Assembly: GCA_019636735.1 (NCBI GenBank)
Contig: JAHBWY010000004.1
Coordinates: 372,001 to 436,000, forward strand
Source: Phycisphaeraceae bacterium
GTDB lineage: Bacteria > Planctomycetota > Phycisphaerae > Phycisphaerales > SM1A02
Reading direction: 5' to 3'
DNA: 64,000 nucleotides
In this document: positions 35,084 through 44,299 of the stretch, piece by piece
Layout: every line of letters begins with the position of its first letter
Position numbering within the stretch: position 1 is the first letter of the stretch
Translations under genes and position numbers: made by a program
The notes under the pieces: generated by a model
Told to the model about the DNA's origin: nothing
Database searches by the model: none
Seen by the model: the letters and a program-made list of their open reading frames with translations, nothing else

Positions 35084-35899
35084 TCATTGCATAAGAGCGT
35101 GGGCGGACTCGCTCGGGATCGACGCGGCTGATGGGGTGGCTTCCATCGCCTCGCTCGGCCGCGAGGCGGCCGCCGGACGGGGGGTGGTGGGCGAGGGATC
35201 CCCGCTCTCCGAAGCGGCGGGCAAGCGGTCGGGAGACTCCTCGTGGGACTCCTTTGCACGATCGGCGGGGGGCGCGACAGCCGCGGAACCCGTGGTGGCG
35301 GGCTGCTGCGAGGCTTCCTTGCGCTTGAACGCCTCGATCCTTGTGCGGTCGGGACTGATGATCATGCTGAGCCGCTTGCCGTTCAATCGCGGCGCGAGTT
35401 CGACGCGTCCGAGGTCACCGAGGCGCTGGGCAATGTCCTCCATGCGGGCGTCGCCTCGGCTCTTGTGCGCGAGTTCGCGTCCGCGGAAGTTCTGCACGAT
35501 CTGCACCTTGTGCCCTTCGAGAAGGAATCGACGCGCCTGGTTGATGCGGATCTCCACATCATGGGGATCGATCTTCATGGAGCGACCGAGGCGCACCTCC
35601 TTGAGTTCGGAGGTCTTCGTGCGGCTCTTGCTCGCCTTCTCCTTCTTGGCGGTCTCGTACTTGTACTTTCCGAAGTCCATGATCCGGCAGACGGGCGGAC
35701 GGACATCCGGGGCGATCTCGACGAGATCGAGACCGAGCTCGCTCGCGCGGCGACGCGCGTCATCGGTCTCCACGATTCCGACTACCGTGCCATCCTGGTC
35801 AATCAGCCGGATGGGGGAGATGCGGATGCGATCATTGATGCGCGGCCCCATCGGGGCGTCATAGCGCGACATCGGGCGGCGTTGCGGGAACGGGGGAAT
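35084..35899 (-). CDS. infC: Translation initiation factor IF-3, AUU start, long C-terminal tail
   Basis: The core has RINDRIRISPIRLIDQDG, LDLVEIAPDVRPPVCRIMDF, GKYKYE, RLGRSMKIDPHDVEIRINQA and NFRGRELAHKSRG, the two IF-3 domains. The best start is an ATT at 35899: GAGG lies 8 nt upstream, while ATGs at 35872 and 35851 have no such site. AUU starts are the hallmark of IF-3 autoregulation. From ATT the protein has 271 residues; about 85 at the C-terminus are Pro/Ala/Ser/Glu-rich and look disordered. rpmI and rplT do not follow; the next gene is argR. Confidence 0.93.
   Translation of the reverse strand: MPPFPQRRPMSRYDAPMGPRINDRIRISPIRLIDQDGTVVGIVETDDARRRASELGLDLVEIAPDVRPPVCRIMDFGKYKYETAKKEKASKSRTKTSELKEVRLGRSMKIDPHDVEIRINQARRFLLEGHKVQIVQNFRGRELAHKSRGDARMEDIAQRLGDLGRVELAPRLNGKRLSMIISPDRTRIEAFKRKEASQQPATTGSAAVAPPADRAKESHEESPDRLPAASESGDPSPTTPRPAAASRPSEAMEATPSAASIPSESAHALMQ
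35086..35094. promoter_or_regulatory. Second ARG-box half-site
   Basis: ATTGCATAA lies about 35 bp upstream of the main palindrome, centred near -55, where a second ArgR trimer could bind. Only a half-site is clear. Confidence 0.35.
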
Positions 35900-35911
35900 A
35901 CGAAGATCCTC
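35897..35911 (-). promoter_or_regulatory. Shine-Dalgarno and AUU start codon of infC
   Basis: GAGGAT (35911-35906) precedes ATT (35899-35897) with 8 nt between GAGG and the codon. The codon is in frame with the IF-3 core. Confidence 0.65.
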
Positions 35912-36281
35912 GTGATGACGGTTACAGAACAATCGCCGCACCGACGAACCGTCGTCGGCGGTGGGCACCGGAACCGGATTGACCGGGGGCGACTCGGACC
36001 TGCACGGCACGCATGCTCATGCAGTCGCAGAGAAATTGGGAATCATCAGCGGATGAAGTCCTGATCCACGGGAGTCGCGGGCGGGAAACGCTCCCGCCAA
36101 CTTCTGGAAGGTATCGGCCCGATCGCGGCGAGGCAACACTCAACCCCCGATTTCCATGCATTCTTTGCGTTCAATGTGCCATCTTCCGCTTGTCCCACCT
36201 CGCTTCGCGTTCGCATCCGGCCGAACGGCCCGGGGCTTGCCCGCCGACCTCAATCGCGGCCCAGCGCCCTCATCCCGCCCT
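35912..36281 (-). other. Leader region between thrS and infC, no gene seen
   Basis: These 370 bp contain no convincing coding region on either strand; longer frames here lack codon bias or homology. Transcribed leftward it would be the infC leader or the thrS-infC spacer. A clear hairpin lies at 36080-36098. I found no strong promoter. Confidence 0.5.
36080..36098 (-). other. Hairpin in the infC leader
   Basis: GGCGGGA, 5 nt loop, TCCCGCC forms a perfect 7 bp stem about 180 nt before the infC AUU. It could be the thrS terminator without a T-tract or a control element for infC. Confidence 0.4.
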
Positions 36282-38351
36282 TCAAGGAGCAAGCACGCTC
36301 GCGAGGGTTCGGGCCCCCCGGGATCGATACTCATCGACCAGCCGATCCACGAACTCGGCGAAGTCGAGCACTCCGGCATTCTCCGGTCGCCCGCGGACTC
36401 GCACGCTCACCTTCCGCTCCTCGGCGTCTCGTGGTCCGACGATCGCCATGTAGGGAATGCGCTCCTCGGCTGCCGTCCGGATGCGACCCTGAATGCGATC
36501 GCTTCCACTGTCGAGACCGGCGCGAAGTCCCTGCGCCCGAAGCGCCGTCTGAAGTTCGGCGGCGTAGGCCTCGCTCTTCTCGCTGATCGGCAGCACGCGC
36601 ACCTGCTCGGGGCTGAGCCAGAGCGGGAACGCTCCGCCGAAATGCTCGATGAGACAACCGATGAAGCGCTCCATGCTGCCGAAGGGCGCACGGTGAATCA
36701 TCACCGGTCGATGCAGAGAGTTGTCGGAGCCGACATAGGAGAGGTCGAAGCGCTCCGGCAGGTTGTAGTCGACCTGCACGGTGCCGAGCTGCCATGCGCG
36801 ACCGATGACATCCTTCACGATGAAGTCGATCTTCGGGCCGTAGAAGGCTGCCTCGCCAGCCTCCGCCGTGAAGGGAACGCCCAGCCACTCGGCCGCCGCG
36901 CGACACGCCGCCTCCGCGCGCGACCAGTTCGCCGGATCGCCGACATACTTGCTCGAGTCGGGATCGCGCAGGCCGACCCGCACGCGGTAGTCGCTCATGC
37001 CAAGGGTCGAGAAGATGAGCTTCACCAGCCCGAGGCAGCCCCGGACTTCGTCGGCAACTTGATCTTCGCGGCAGAAGAGGTGGGCATCGTCCTGCGTGAA
37101 GCCGCGGACGCGGGTCATGCCGCCAATCTCGCCCGACTGTTCCCAGCGATAGACGGTGCCGAACTCGGCCAGGCGCACCGGGAGATCGCGATAGCTCCGC
37201 TTCTCGCTCGCGAAGATGCGAATGTGATGCGGGCAGTTCATCGGCTTCAGGAGATAGCCGTCGATCTCGCCCGCCTTCATGCGATTGGAAAGCTCGCCAC
37301 ATGAACAGCCCTCGGCGGCGAGTGATGCAAGTTCGTCAGGATCAATCAGCGGCGGATACTGGCTCTCCTGGTAGTAGGGGTAGTGCCCGCTGGTGCGATA
37401 GAGCCCGAGTCGACCGATGTGTGGCGTGAAGACCTGGTGATAGCCCTGCTTGCGGAGCTCCTCGCTGATGAATGTCTGGAGTTCCTGCCGGATCACCGAG
37501 CCGTTCGGCGTCCAGAGAATGAGACCCTGCCCGACGAGTTCATCGATCGCGAAGAGCCGGAGTTGCTTGCCGATCACGCGATGATCGCGCTTCCGTGCCT
37601 CCTCGAGCTGGAGCAGGTAGGCGTCGAGATCCTCGCGCCGCGCGAAGGCGGTGCCGTAGACGCGAGTCAGGCGATCGCTCTTCTCATCGCCGTGCCAGTA
37701 GCTCGACGCGAGCGACATGACCTTGAAAGCGCCGATCCGTCCGGTTGAGGGGACATGCGGACCGCGGCAGAGATCCTCCCAGTTCGCACCGGGCGCGCCG
37801 GTCGCATACCAGGAGAGCGAGGTGCTGCCCGCGGCGATGGCCCTCTCGGCGTTGTCGAGCTTGTACTTGCTGCCTTCGCCACGGAGCTTCTCGAGACCCT
37901 TGGCGACATCGAGCTCATAACGCGTGAAGGGACGGTTCTCAGCCACGATCTTCGCCATCTCAGATTCGATCCTTGCGAAGTCGTCGCTGGAGATCGCGCG
38001 GCCATCGGGAAAGGCGATGTCGTAATAGAAGCCATTCTCGACGGGCGGGCCGTAGACCAGCCGGACCCCGGGATAGAGGCGCTCGATCGCTTCGGCCATG
38101 ACATGGGCCGCGCTGTGGCGAATGAGCCAGAGGGCGTCGGGGTCAGTCGTCCCGTCTCGGGCTCGGTCGGTCAGGAGCGTGACGGCGCTGTCGGCGCTGA
38201 TCGGCGTCGAGAGGTCACTGAGGGCGCCATTGATCTTGGCGCCGATGGCCGCCTTGACAAGGCCGGGGCCGATGTCCGCGGCGAGTTTGGCGGGAGTGAC
38301 GGGGGAGTCGTAGGTGCGCTCACTGCCATCCGGCAGCTTGATCACGGGCAT
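36282..38351 (-). CDS. thrS: Threonine--tRNA ligase
   Basis: The 689-residue class II synthetase has an N-terminal TGS domain (MPVIKLPDGSERTYDSPVT), an editing domain (LIRHSAAHVMAEAIERLYPG, CRGPHVPSTG) and the catalytic domain. Zinc ligands are seen in KPMNCPHHIRIFASE and later His sites. RVRGFTQDDAHLFCRE and IHRAPFGSMERFIG are motifs 2 and 3, and the anticodon-binding domain ends the protein. The editing His pair is intact. The start at 38351 follows a -10 box by 7 nt and has no Shine-Dalgarno sequence. Confidence 0.97.
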   Translation of the reverse strand: MPVIKLPDGSERTYDSPVTPAKLAADIGPGLVKAAIGAKINGALSDLSTPISADSAVTLLTDRARDGTTDPDALWLIRHSAAHVMAEAIERLYPGVRLVYGPPVENGFYYDIAFPDGRAISSDDFARIESEMAKIVAENRPFTRYELDVAKGLEKLRGEGSKYKLDNAERAIAAGSTSLSWYATGAPGANWEDLCRGPHVPSTGRIGAFKVMSLASSYWHGDEKSDRLTRVYGTAFARREDLDAYLLQLEEARKRDHRVIGKQLRLFAIDELVGQGLILWTPNGSVIRQELQTFISEELRKQGYHQVFTPHIGRLGLYRTSGHYPYYQESQYPPLIDPDELASLAAEGCSCGELSNRMKAGEIDGYLLKPMNCPHHIRIFASEKRSYRDLPVRLAEFGTVYRWEQSGEIGGMTRVRGFTQDDAHLFCREDQVADEVRGCLGLVKLIFSTLGMSDYRVRVGLRDPDSSKYVGDPANWSRAEAACRAAAEWLGVPFTAEAGEAAFYGPKIDFIVKDVIGRAWQLGTVQVDYNLPERFDLSYVGSDNSLHRPVMIHRAPFGSMERFIGCLIEHFGGAFPLWLSPEQVRVLPISEKSEAYAAELQTALRAQGLRAGLDSGSDRIQGRIRTAAEERIPYMAIVGPRDAEERKVSVRVRGRPENAGVLDFAEFVDRLVDEYRSRGARTLASVLAP

Positions 38352-38358
38352 GGGGCGT

Positions 38359-38388
38359 ACTGTATCGCCGTGGCGACGAGGCGCCGAA
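38359..38388 (-). promoter_or_regulatory. Candidate thrS promoter, possible leaderless start
   Basis: On the minus strand TTCGGC (38388-38383), 18 nt, TACAGT (38364-38359), then 7 nt to the ATG. The -10 is good and the -35 weak. Confidence 0.4.
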
Positions 38389-38466
38389 GAGCGATTTTTC
38401 GGCCGTTCGCGGCCGGATTGGACGATGAACTCCCGAGCGGCGATGATGTCGCCCGAGGAGATCTGC

Positions 38467-38715
38467 ATGAGCCACGCCCACCGAAGCACGGTCCGTTTCA
38501 ACATTCTGCGCTCGGCGCTCGCGGTCGCGGTCATGGTCACCGTGACGCTCTTTGCCCAGGGATGTGTCTGCAAGCCTTGCCGAGGGGGCTTCTGTCCGTC
38601 GCCATCCGGAGAGGGCGCCGCGGCCACCACGCTCCGATTGGTTCAGCCACTGACGATCTCGACCTCGAGCGTCAGCGCCACCAAGGCGACGGCCAGCGCG
38701 CCCAGCGGGACTTGA
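38467..38715 (+). CDS. Small Cys-rich lipoprotein
   Basis: The 82-residue protein has a hydrophobic signal ([16 protein letters not shown]) whose lipobox FAQGC puts the acylated Cys near residue 32. Right after it come [11 protein letters not shown], adding Cys pairs that could bind metal, then a Ser/Thr-rich end. GAGGAG lies 7 nt before the start. It is 31 bp upstream of the copper ATPase on the same strand, so a periplasmic copper-binding role is a reasonable guess but is not shown. No family recognised. Confidence 0.65.
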   Translation: MSHAHRSTVRFNILRSALAVAVMVTVTLFAQGCVCKPCRGGFCPSPSGEGAAATTLRLVQPLTISTSSVSATKATASAPSGT

Positions 38716-38720
38716 GAGAG

Positions 38721-38738
38721 CCTCTCCTGCGGGGGAGG
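38721..38738 (+). other. Hairpin between the lipoprotein gene and copA
   Basis: CCTCTCC-TGCG-GGGGAGG makes a 7 bp stem with one G-T pair, 9 nt before the GTG start of copA. It may be a partial terminator, an mRNA-stability element, or may mask the start of copA. Confidence 0.35.
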
Positions 38739-38746
38739 TTGGGCTC

Positions 38747-41134
38747 GTGAGCGCCGCGGATGAACAGCATGGTTCAGGCGGAACTCAGGGTTTGCCGGCC
38801 GACGAGGGGCCACACGGCCAAGTGAAGCACTCATCGGCGTCCTGCCGCCTTGATCTTCCGATCGAGGGCATGTCGTGCGCGTCCTGCGCTTCGCGCATCG
38901 AGCGACAGCTCTTGGCCCAGCCCGGGGTTGGCTCGGCGAGCGTCAACTTCGCCACGCGCATTGCGACGATCCACTTCACCCCCGGTTCCGCGACGCAGCA
39001 CTCCTTGACGAGGGCGGTGGAGTCGATCGGGTTCGGGGTCGGCGCTTCCGTTGACGATGCGAGTGCCGACCATGGTCAGGGCAGCCACCACCACCACCAC
39101 GGTGGCCTGATCGGCGGCTCGGGCGGCGGCGACAACGCGGCGCTTCGAGAAGCCCGGAGCCTTCTGTGGAGAACGATCATCGGAGCGCTCTTCGCGCTGC
39201 CGCTGGTGGTGATCGCGATGAGTCACGGAGCGATTCCGCTCCTCAATCGGCCCGGCACGGAGTGGGTGCAGTGTCTCCTCGCGACGCCGGTGCTGTTCTG
39301 GTGCGGTGCGCCGATCTTTCGCTCGGCGTGGCGCGCGGCTCTGCATGGGAGCGCCACAATGGACACGCTCGTGGCGCTTGGAACAGGCGCGGCGTACCTC
39401 GCGTCACTTGCAGCCACCATTCACCCCGAGTTCTTCATGACCGTGCTCAGTTCGGATCAGGGCGGGCGCGCGCATGGGGCCCCTGTCTACTACGAAGCGG
39501 CCGCGGTGATCATCGTGCTGATTCTCCTGGGACGGACTCTTGAGGCTCGTGCATCGCACCGCACCGGCGAGGCGATTCGCCGACTGGTGCAACTTGCCCC
39601 GAGAACAGCGCGCGTGATCCGGCAGGGCGCCGAGGTCGAAGTTCCACTCGACGAAGTGCGCGCGGGCGACCTGGTTCTGGTCCGACCCGGCGAGAAGATC
39701 CCCGTCGATGGCCGTGTTGAAGAGGGCGCTTCGGCTGTGGATGAGTCGATGCTCACCGGCGAGAGCGTGCCCGTTGAGAAGATCATCGGGGCCACGGTCT
39801 TCGGCGCCACGCTGAATACCACTGGAGCGTTGCGGGTTCGCGCGACGCGAGTCGGCGCCGAGACGACCCTTCAGCAGATCGTGCGGCTCGTGCGCGAGGC
39901 GCAGGGTTCGAAGGCTCCGATCGCCCGACTCGCCGATCGGATCAGTGGCGTCTTTGTCCCGATCGTGATGGTGGTCGCGCTGGGGGCCGGCATCACATGG
40001 TGGTTCGCGGCACCCGATGCGGTGCGATTGAACATGGCGCTCGTGACTGCCGTCTCGGTGCTCGTCATCGCATGCCCCTGCGCGCTGGGGCTCGCCACTC
40101 CGACTGCGATCATGGTCGGCACAGGTCGCGGCGCCGAGCGAGGCATCCTGATCCGGAGCGGCGCAGCGCTCGAGAGAGCGCACCAGGTGAATGCTGTTGT
40201 CTTTGACAAGACCGGCACCTTGACCGAGGGGCGTCCTGCCCTCGCCGAGATCCACCCGATGCCTGGCTGGAGCGAGGCGTCGCTTCTTGCCATCGCGGCG
40301 TCGGCGGAGCGGCGGAGTGAACATCCGCTTGCGCAGGCGATCGTGCGCGCTTCCGAGGCGATGGGCCTCATTCTCGTGGAGCCAGAGGCGTTCAAGGCCC
40401 TCGTCGGTCATGGCGTGCAGGCGCGTGTTGATGGGCGCGAAGTTCTGATCGGGCGCGAGTCGCTCCTGCGCGAGCACGGCGTGGCGACAGCGCTCGCCGA
40501 ACAGGCCGGGCGGCTCGCCGAACAGGGGGCCACACCGATGTTCGTCGCGGTGGATGGCGCCATGGCGGGAGTGATCGCGGTGGCAGATCCCGTCAAGAGC
40601 GCATCGCCCGATGCCGTCGCCACGCTGCGCTCAATGGGGGTGCGCGTCGTGATGCTCACCGGCGATGACCGTCGTACGGCCGCGTCGGTGGCGAGGCGCG
40701 TGGGCGTTGATGAAGTGGTGGCCGAGGTGCTCCCCGAGGCGAAGGTCGCCGCCGTGCGCTCACTTCAAGAGGAGCGGCACATTGTGGCCATGGTGGGCGA
40801 TGGCATCAATGACGCCCCGGCGCTTGCGCAGGCCGATGTCGGCATGGCCATCGGGACTGGCACGGACATCGCCATCGAGAGCGCGCCAATCACGCTGATG
40901 CGAGGTGATCCGCGCCTTGCGGCCGAGGCGATCACCTTGTCGCGCCTCACCATGCGAACGATTCGCCAGAATCTCTTCTGGGCGTTTGCCTACAACACGC
41001 TCGGCATTCCCATTGCGGCCGGAGTGCTCTATCCCTTCACCGGTTGGCTGCTCTCGCCCATTCTCGCGAGTGCCGCCATGGCTCTCTCCAGCGTCAGCGT
41101 GGTGCTCAACAGCCTGCGCCTCCGGCGAGCCTGA
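38747..41134 (+). CDS. copA: Copper-exporting P-type ATPase (P1B-1)
   Basis: The 795-residue inner membrane pump has one N-terminal heavy-metal domain ([16 protein letters not shown]; CxxC near residue 44), a His-rich linker (SHHHHHGG), eight membrane segments, the TGE actuator loop ([14 protein letters not shown]), and the metal-path CPC in [13 protein letters not shown] (about 443). It also has the phosphorylation site DKTGTLTEG (486) and [19 protein letters not shown] (684). CPC plus the first domain indicates Cu(I) export. The start is GTG. A small Cys-rich lipoprotein gene precedes it. Confidence 0.95.
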   Translation: MSAADEQHGSGGTQGLPADEGPHGQVKHSSASCRLDLPIEGMSCASCASRIERQLLAQPGVGSASVNFATRIATIHFTPGSATQHSLTRAVESIGFGVGASVDDASADHGQGSHHHHHGGLIGGSGGGDNAALREARSLLWRTIIGALFALPLVVIAMSHGAIPLLNRPGTEWVQCLLATPVLFWCGAPIFRSAWRAALHGSATMDTLVALGTGAAYLASLAATIHPEFFMTVLSSDQGGRAHGAPVYYEAAAVIIVLILLGRTLEARASHRTGEAIRRLVQLAPRTARVIRQGAEVEVPLDEVRAGDLVLVRPGEKIPVDGRVEEGASAVDESMLTGESVPVEKIIGATVFGATLNTTGALRVRATRVGAETTLQQIVRLVREAQGSKAPIARLADRISGVFVPIVMVVALGAGITWWFAAPDAVRLNMALVTAVSVLVIACPCALGLATPTAIMVGTGRGAERGILIRSGAALERAHQVNAVVFDKTGTLTEGRPALAEIHPMPGWSEASLLAIAASAERRSEHPLAQAIVRASEAMGLILVEPEAFKALVGHGVQARVDGREVLIGRESLLREHGVATALAEQAGRLAEQGATPMFVAVDGAMAGVIAVADPVKSASPDAVATLRSMGVRVVMLTGDDRRTAASVARRVGVDEVVAEVLPEAKVAAVRSLQEERHIVAMVGDGINDAPALAQADVGMAIGTGTDIAIESAPITLMRGDPRLAAEAITLSRLTMRTIRQNLFWAFAYNTLGIPIAAGVLYPFTGWLLSPILASAAMALSSVSVVLNSLRLRRA

Positions 41135-41203
41135 GGATGGGCGATTGATTCGAGGAAGCGGCCTGTGTGACCGGGCTCCTCCAATCACGATGCTCCGAGG
41201 CTT

Positions 41204-41725
41204 CTACTCCCGCGATCCGCCGGGTCGCGGGCCATCGCCAAAGAGTGGGACTTGGTTCGGAAGCGGCTTCGGCCGGGACTGGAGTTCCTCGACCTCCTTC
41301 TGAAGTTCATCGAGGGAGCTGAACTTGAAGTACTCGCTGGCGAAGCGCACATAGGCAATCTCGTCGAGCTCACGCAGGTGCGCGGCGACTCGCCGGCCGA
41401 TCTCAACGCTGGGCACTTCGCGATCGAAGTCCCTGACGATCTCCTGCTCGACGCGCTGCACGATCTGCTCCTTGTCACTCTCCGAGATGGGGCGCTTTCC
41501 GCACGCGGCGCGAATGCCGCCGAGGATCTTCGACCCGTCGAAGGGAGTGCGCGAGCCATCCTTCTTCACCACCACCAGGCGCGCCTGGAGTTCCATCCGC
41601 TCATAGGTGGTAAAGCGACGGCTGCACCGCATGCACTCCCGACGACGCCGAATGGAGGCGCCATCTTCGGCCGAGCGGCTGTCGATGACCTTCGACTCCT
41701 CGTGTTGGCAGGCGGGGCAGCGCAC
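41204..41725 (-). CDS. nrdR: Transcriptional repressor NrdR
   Basis: The 173-residue protein has a zinc ribbon (MRCPACQHEESKVIDSR, ECMRCSRRFTTYER) and an ATP-cone (RLVVVKKDGSRTPFDGSKIL, YVRFASEYFKF). NrdR senses ATP/dATP and represses ribonucleotide reductase genes. It begins at GTG, 9 nt after the stop of the beta-helix gene, with no Shine-Dalgarno sequence, so it is probably translated by coupling. No NrdR box was seen nearby. A Pro-rich tail of about 20 residues is extra. Confidence 0.96.
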   Translation of the reverse strand: MRCPACQHEESKVIDSRSAEDGASIRRRRECMRCSRRFTTYERMELQARLVVVKKDGSRTPFDGSKILGGIRAACGKRPISESDKEQIVQRVEQEIVRDFDREVPSVEIGRRVAAHLRELDEIAYVRFASEYFKFSSLDELQKEVEELQSRPKPLPNQVPLFGDGPRPGGSRE

Positions 41726-41734
41726 TGAGAGCGT

Positions 41735-44299
41735 TCACTCCGGCGTCGCGCCAGGCGCGGCAGGTGTGGGTTTGGCGTCGGGAGAGGGTGGTGGGTCGTT
41801 TGCCTGTTCGGCGCCGCGGCGTCCGAGGGGAACGACCCGCGGCGCGCTCGGCCCCTGCGGCGCGGGCCGCGTGGCGCGGTCACTGAAGGGCAGGCGACCT
41901 GGTCGATAGGTTGGCTCACCATCGATCTGCTCGATCGAGAAGACGAGCACGGCGTAGCCATCGAGTTCAAAGTGTTCCAAGTCGAAGCGCACGCGGCGCT
42001 CTTCCGCGATGTCGAACTCCGCCGTGTCGACGGTCGGACCATGCCAGTCCCATCGCTCGATCACTGTGTTTCCGTCGATGCGGAGGCGGACGCCGTCGTC
42101 GCTCAAGGTGCGGACTCGATAGCGCCCTGCCGGAAGCTCCGCCTCGGTGGTGGCGATCATGCCGAAGAAGTCCGCGGGGAGCCTCGCACCTTTCAGATCT
42201 TCGGGGCCATCAAGATCCGACGGGCCGCGGTGACCGTAGCGCAGTTCGAGTGACTTGAGAGGCACGCGCACTCCGTGGGTGGCCTCTTGGCGCCACCCCT
42301 CGAGGTCCTCGCGCGGATCGACCGTCCAGGCGAAGAAGGTTGCTTCCCACTCCGCGTTGAAGAGCGCTCCACGCACCGCGATGGGTTGAGGCTGTTCGCC
42401 GACATGGACTCGCAACTCGTAGGAAGTGAAGCGATTCGGGAAGGGGGAGTAGACGACGATCGGCTGGCCGCCGCTCCCTCCGCCGAGTCTCGCGCCGCCC
42501 GGGCCCCGAATTGTGGCTGATCGGAAGGGCTCCTGTCCGAGCAGCCTCCAGAGATCCGTCCCCCCCTCGCTTCGATCGAAGATGAGCAGCGGCTCCGTCC
42601 AGTCATATGGGCCCCGCTCGGTCATGACGATGTGCTCGCGTCCCGCCAGAAACGCGCGGCTTCCGATCGCCTCGCTGCGGCCAGGCATGCGGTCGAGTCG
42701 ATCGCGGAGGGCGAGAAGCATGGCGCTGCTGCCCTTGGCTTCCTCGCGGAGTGTCTTGACCGCCTCGATTTGAGCGGCCTCCACGCGATCGATGGGAGGG
42801 AGCGCGTCGACCTCGACCGCAACGCGCTCCGTTCGATTGCCCGCGACGAAGATCGAAGTGCACTCCCGGCTCTGGAGCCCGATTCCGCAGTCAACGAAGG
42901 TGTTGTCAACAACCACGCTCTCGCGGCACTCGGCGCCGTTGGCGCGGGCCCATGCTTTCCGAAGGAGTTCGCGATCGTCATCCCACCAGAGCTTGATGGC
43001 GACGCCCTGGCTTCGGAACTGGTTCTGGGCGATCAGCAGCCGGGAGCCATGCTCGATCGAGATGGCCGCTTCCTCTCCGGAGTTCGTCGTTGAGCCGTTG
43101 GACTCGAAGACATTCGCCATGATGCGAGTGCCCTGCGAGTAGCCCCCCCAGATGCCGGTGATTCCGCAGCGGCGCAGCGTGTTGAGCACAATGATCGTAT
43201 CGAAGGAGAAGGTCACCTCGATCCCATGCGCCACGGCATCGGAGAAGTCGTTCCCGATGATGAGGTTTCGATTGCACCCGCGGCCGAGCGAGAAGGTCAT
43301 CGCCGGGTCGGTGGCCTCGGCCTCCTCGGGCAACTCGGGGCCGAGCGCTTCGAGCCCCGCGAAGATGAAGATTCCATCGCCGGAGTGGGTCGCGGAGTTG
43401 AGGGCGATGACATTGTCCGAGCACTGCTCGAAGAGGAGGATGCCTGCGGAGTCCTGGCCTCGGTTGTAGACACCATGGCTGTAGCCGCGCACGCAGAAGT
43501 CGAAGCGATTGCGGGCGATCGTGTTGCGACTAGATCGCCAGAGCGCCAGCCCCCACCCGGAGAGGAAGGAGCACTCGCAGTCGGCGACGATCGAGTCGTT
43601 CACGCGGTCGAGAACGATGCCATTCTGAGCGCCCATGCCGACGGCGCGGACGCGCTCGATCCGGCAGCGATCGGAGCGCTCGACGCAGATCGCGGCGCCG
43701 TAGCGGGTGCGCCACTCATGGGAATCGTTGCGATGGGGCCAGAGCCAGTCTCCGGCGTCTTCGGCGGCGCTGCTGCTGGAGAGCCGTTCGCCCCAGTTGC
43801 CCGAGACATCGAGATCGTGAAGGTGCAGCTCATCACAGCCGCTGGCGAGAATGCCCACCTTGAACCCCCGGATCGAGCCGTTGCGGAGAGTGATCCCGCG
43901 ACCTCGCAGGACAACTCCCGTCCCCGTTCGCTCCCAGGGTTCGACCGAATCCGCGGTGCCGCGCAAGACTCCGCCATCGAGGTCGATGACGAGACCGTCG
44001 CCCTCGATGACCACGGCGCCGGCGCCATCGAGATCGGGAAGCGGCGTGGATGGAAGTCGAAGGCGCGCCGAGTGCGTGACGCGCTGGCCGGCGCGCTCGA
44101 TCGAAAGGATCGGCAGTTCTTCGACGGCGGCGCCCGCCGGAGGAGTCTGGGCCGCGGAGAGCGGGGTGAGTCCGAGCAGTGACGCGGCGATCAGCGCCAC
44201 GAGGAATGAAGATCGGTGAAAGCCGATGCAGTGGGAGATGATCCCGCCGTACGCGCTGATCGCCCTGCTCCCAGCGGCAGTGACCCCGACCATCGTCAA
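41735..44299 (-). CDS. Secreted right-handed beta-helix protein with PA14-like domain
   Basis: The 854-residue protein has a signal peptide (SSFLVALIAASLLGLTPLSA) and then a long run of short beta-helix rungs of NosD/pectate-lyase type (VVLRGRGITLRNGSIRGF, SRNTIARNRFDFCVRG, GTRIMANVFESNGSTTN; about residues 70-480). A middle region of uncertain fold follows. Near residues 730-810 is a PA14-like module (AGRYRVRTLSDDGVRLRIDG, IERWDWHG), which binds carbohydrate in other proteins. The tail is Pro/Ala-rich. Substrate is unknown; polysaccharide binding or cleavage is likely. ATGA overlap couples it to frr. Confidence 0.8.
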   Translation of the reverse strand: MTMVGVTAAGSRAISAYGGIISHCIGFHRSSFLVALIAASLLGLTPLSAAQTPPAGAAVEELPILSIERAGQRVTHSARLRLPSTPLPDLDGAGAVVIEGDGLVIDLDGGVLRGTADSVEPWERTGTGVVLRGRGITLRNGSIRGFKVGILASGCDELHLHDLDVSGNWGERLSSSSAAEDAGDWLWPHRNDSHEWRTRYGAAICVERSDRCRIERVRAVGMGAQNGIVLDRVNDSIVADCECSFLSGWGLALWRSSRNTIARNRFDFCVRGYSHGVYNRGQDSAGILLFEQCSDNVIALNSATHSGDGIFIFAGLEALGPELPEEAEATDPAMTFSLGRGCNRNLIIGNDFSDAVAHGIEVTFSFDTIIVLNTLRRCGITGIWGGYSQGTRIMANVFESNGSTTNSGEEAAISIEHGSRLLIAQNQFRSQGVAIKLWWDDDRELLRKAWARANGAECRESVVVDNTFVDCGIGLQSRECTSIFVAGNRTERVAVEVDALPPIDRVEAAQIEAVKTLREEAKGSSAMLLALRDRLDRMPGRSEAIGSRAFLAGREHIVMTERGPYDWTEPLLIFDRSEGGTDLWRLLGQEPFRSATIRGPGGARLGGGSGGQPIVVYSPFPNRFTSYELRVHVGEQPQPIAVRGALFNAEWEATFFAWTVDPREDLEGWRQEATHGVRVPLKSLELRYGHRGPSDLDGPEDLKGARLPADFFGMIATTEAELPAGRYRVRTLSDDGVRLRIDGNTVIERWDWHGPTVDTAEFDIAEERRVRFDLEHFELDGYAVLVFSIEQIDGEPTYRPGRLPFSDRATRPAPQGPSAPRVVPLGRRGAEQANDPPPSPDAKPTPAAPGATPE

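Noticed and set aside
36156..37304. Long + strand open frame opposite thrS
   Set aside because: It has no recognisable domain and is fully antisense to a gene with all ThrRS motifs.
41135..41203. Terminator between copA and nrdR
   Set aside because: The GAGGA...TCCTC arms pair for only 5 bp across a 20-nt loop with mismatches and no T-tract.
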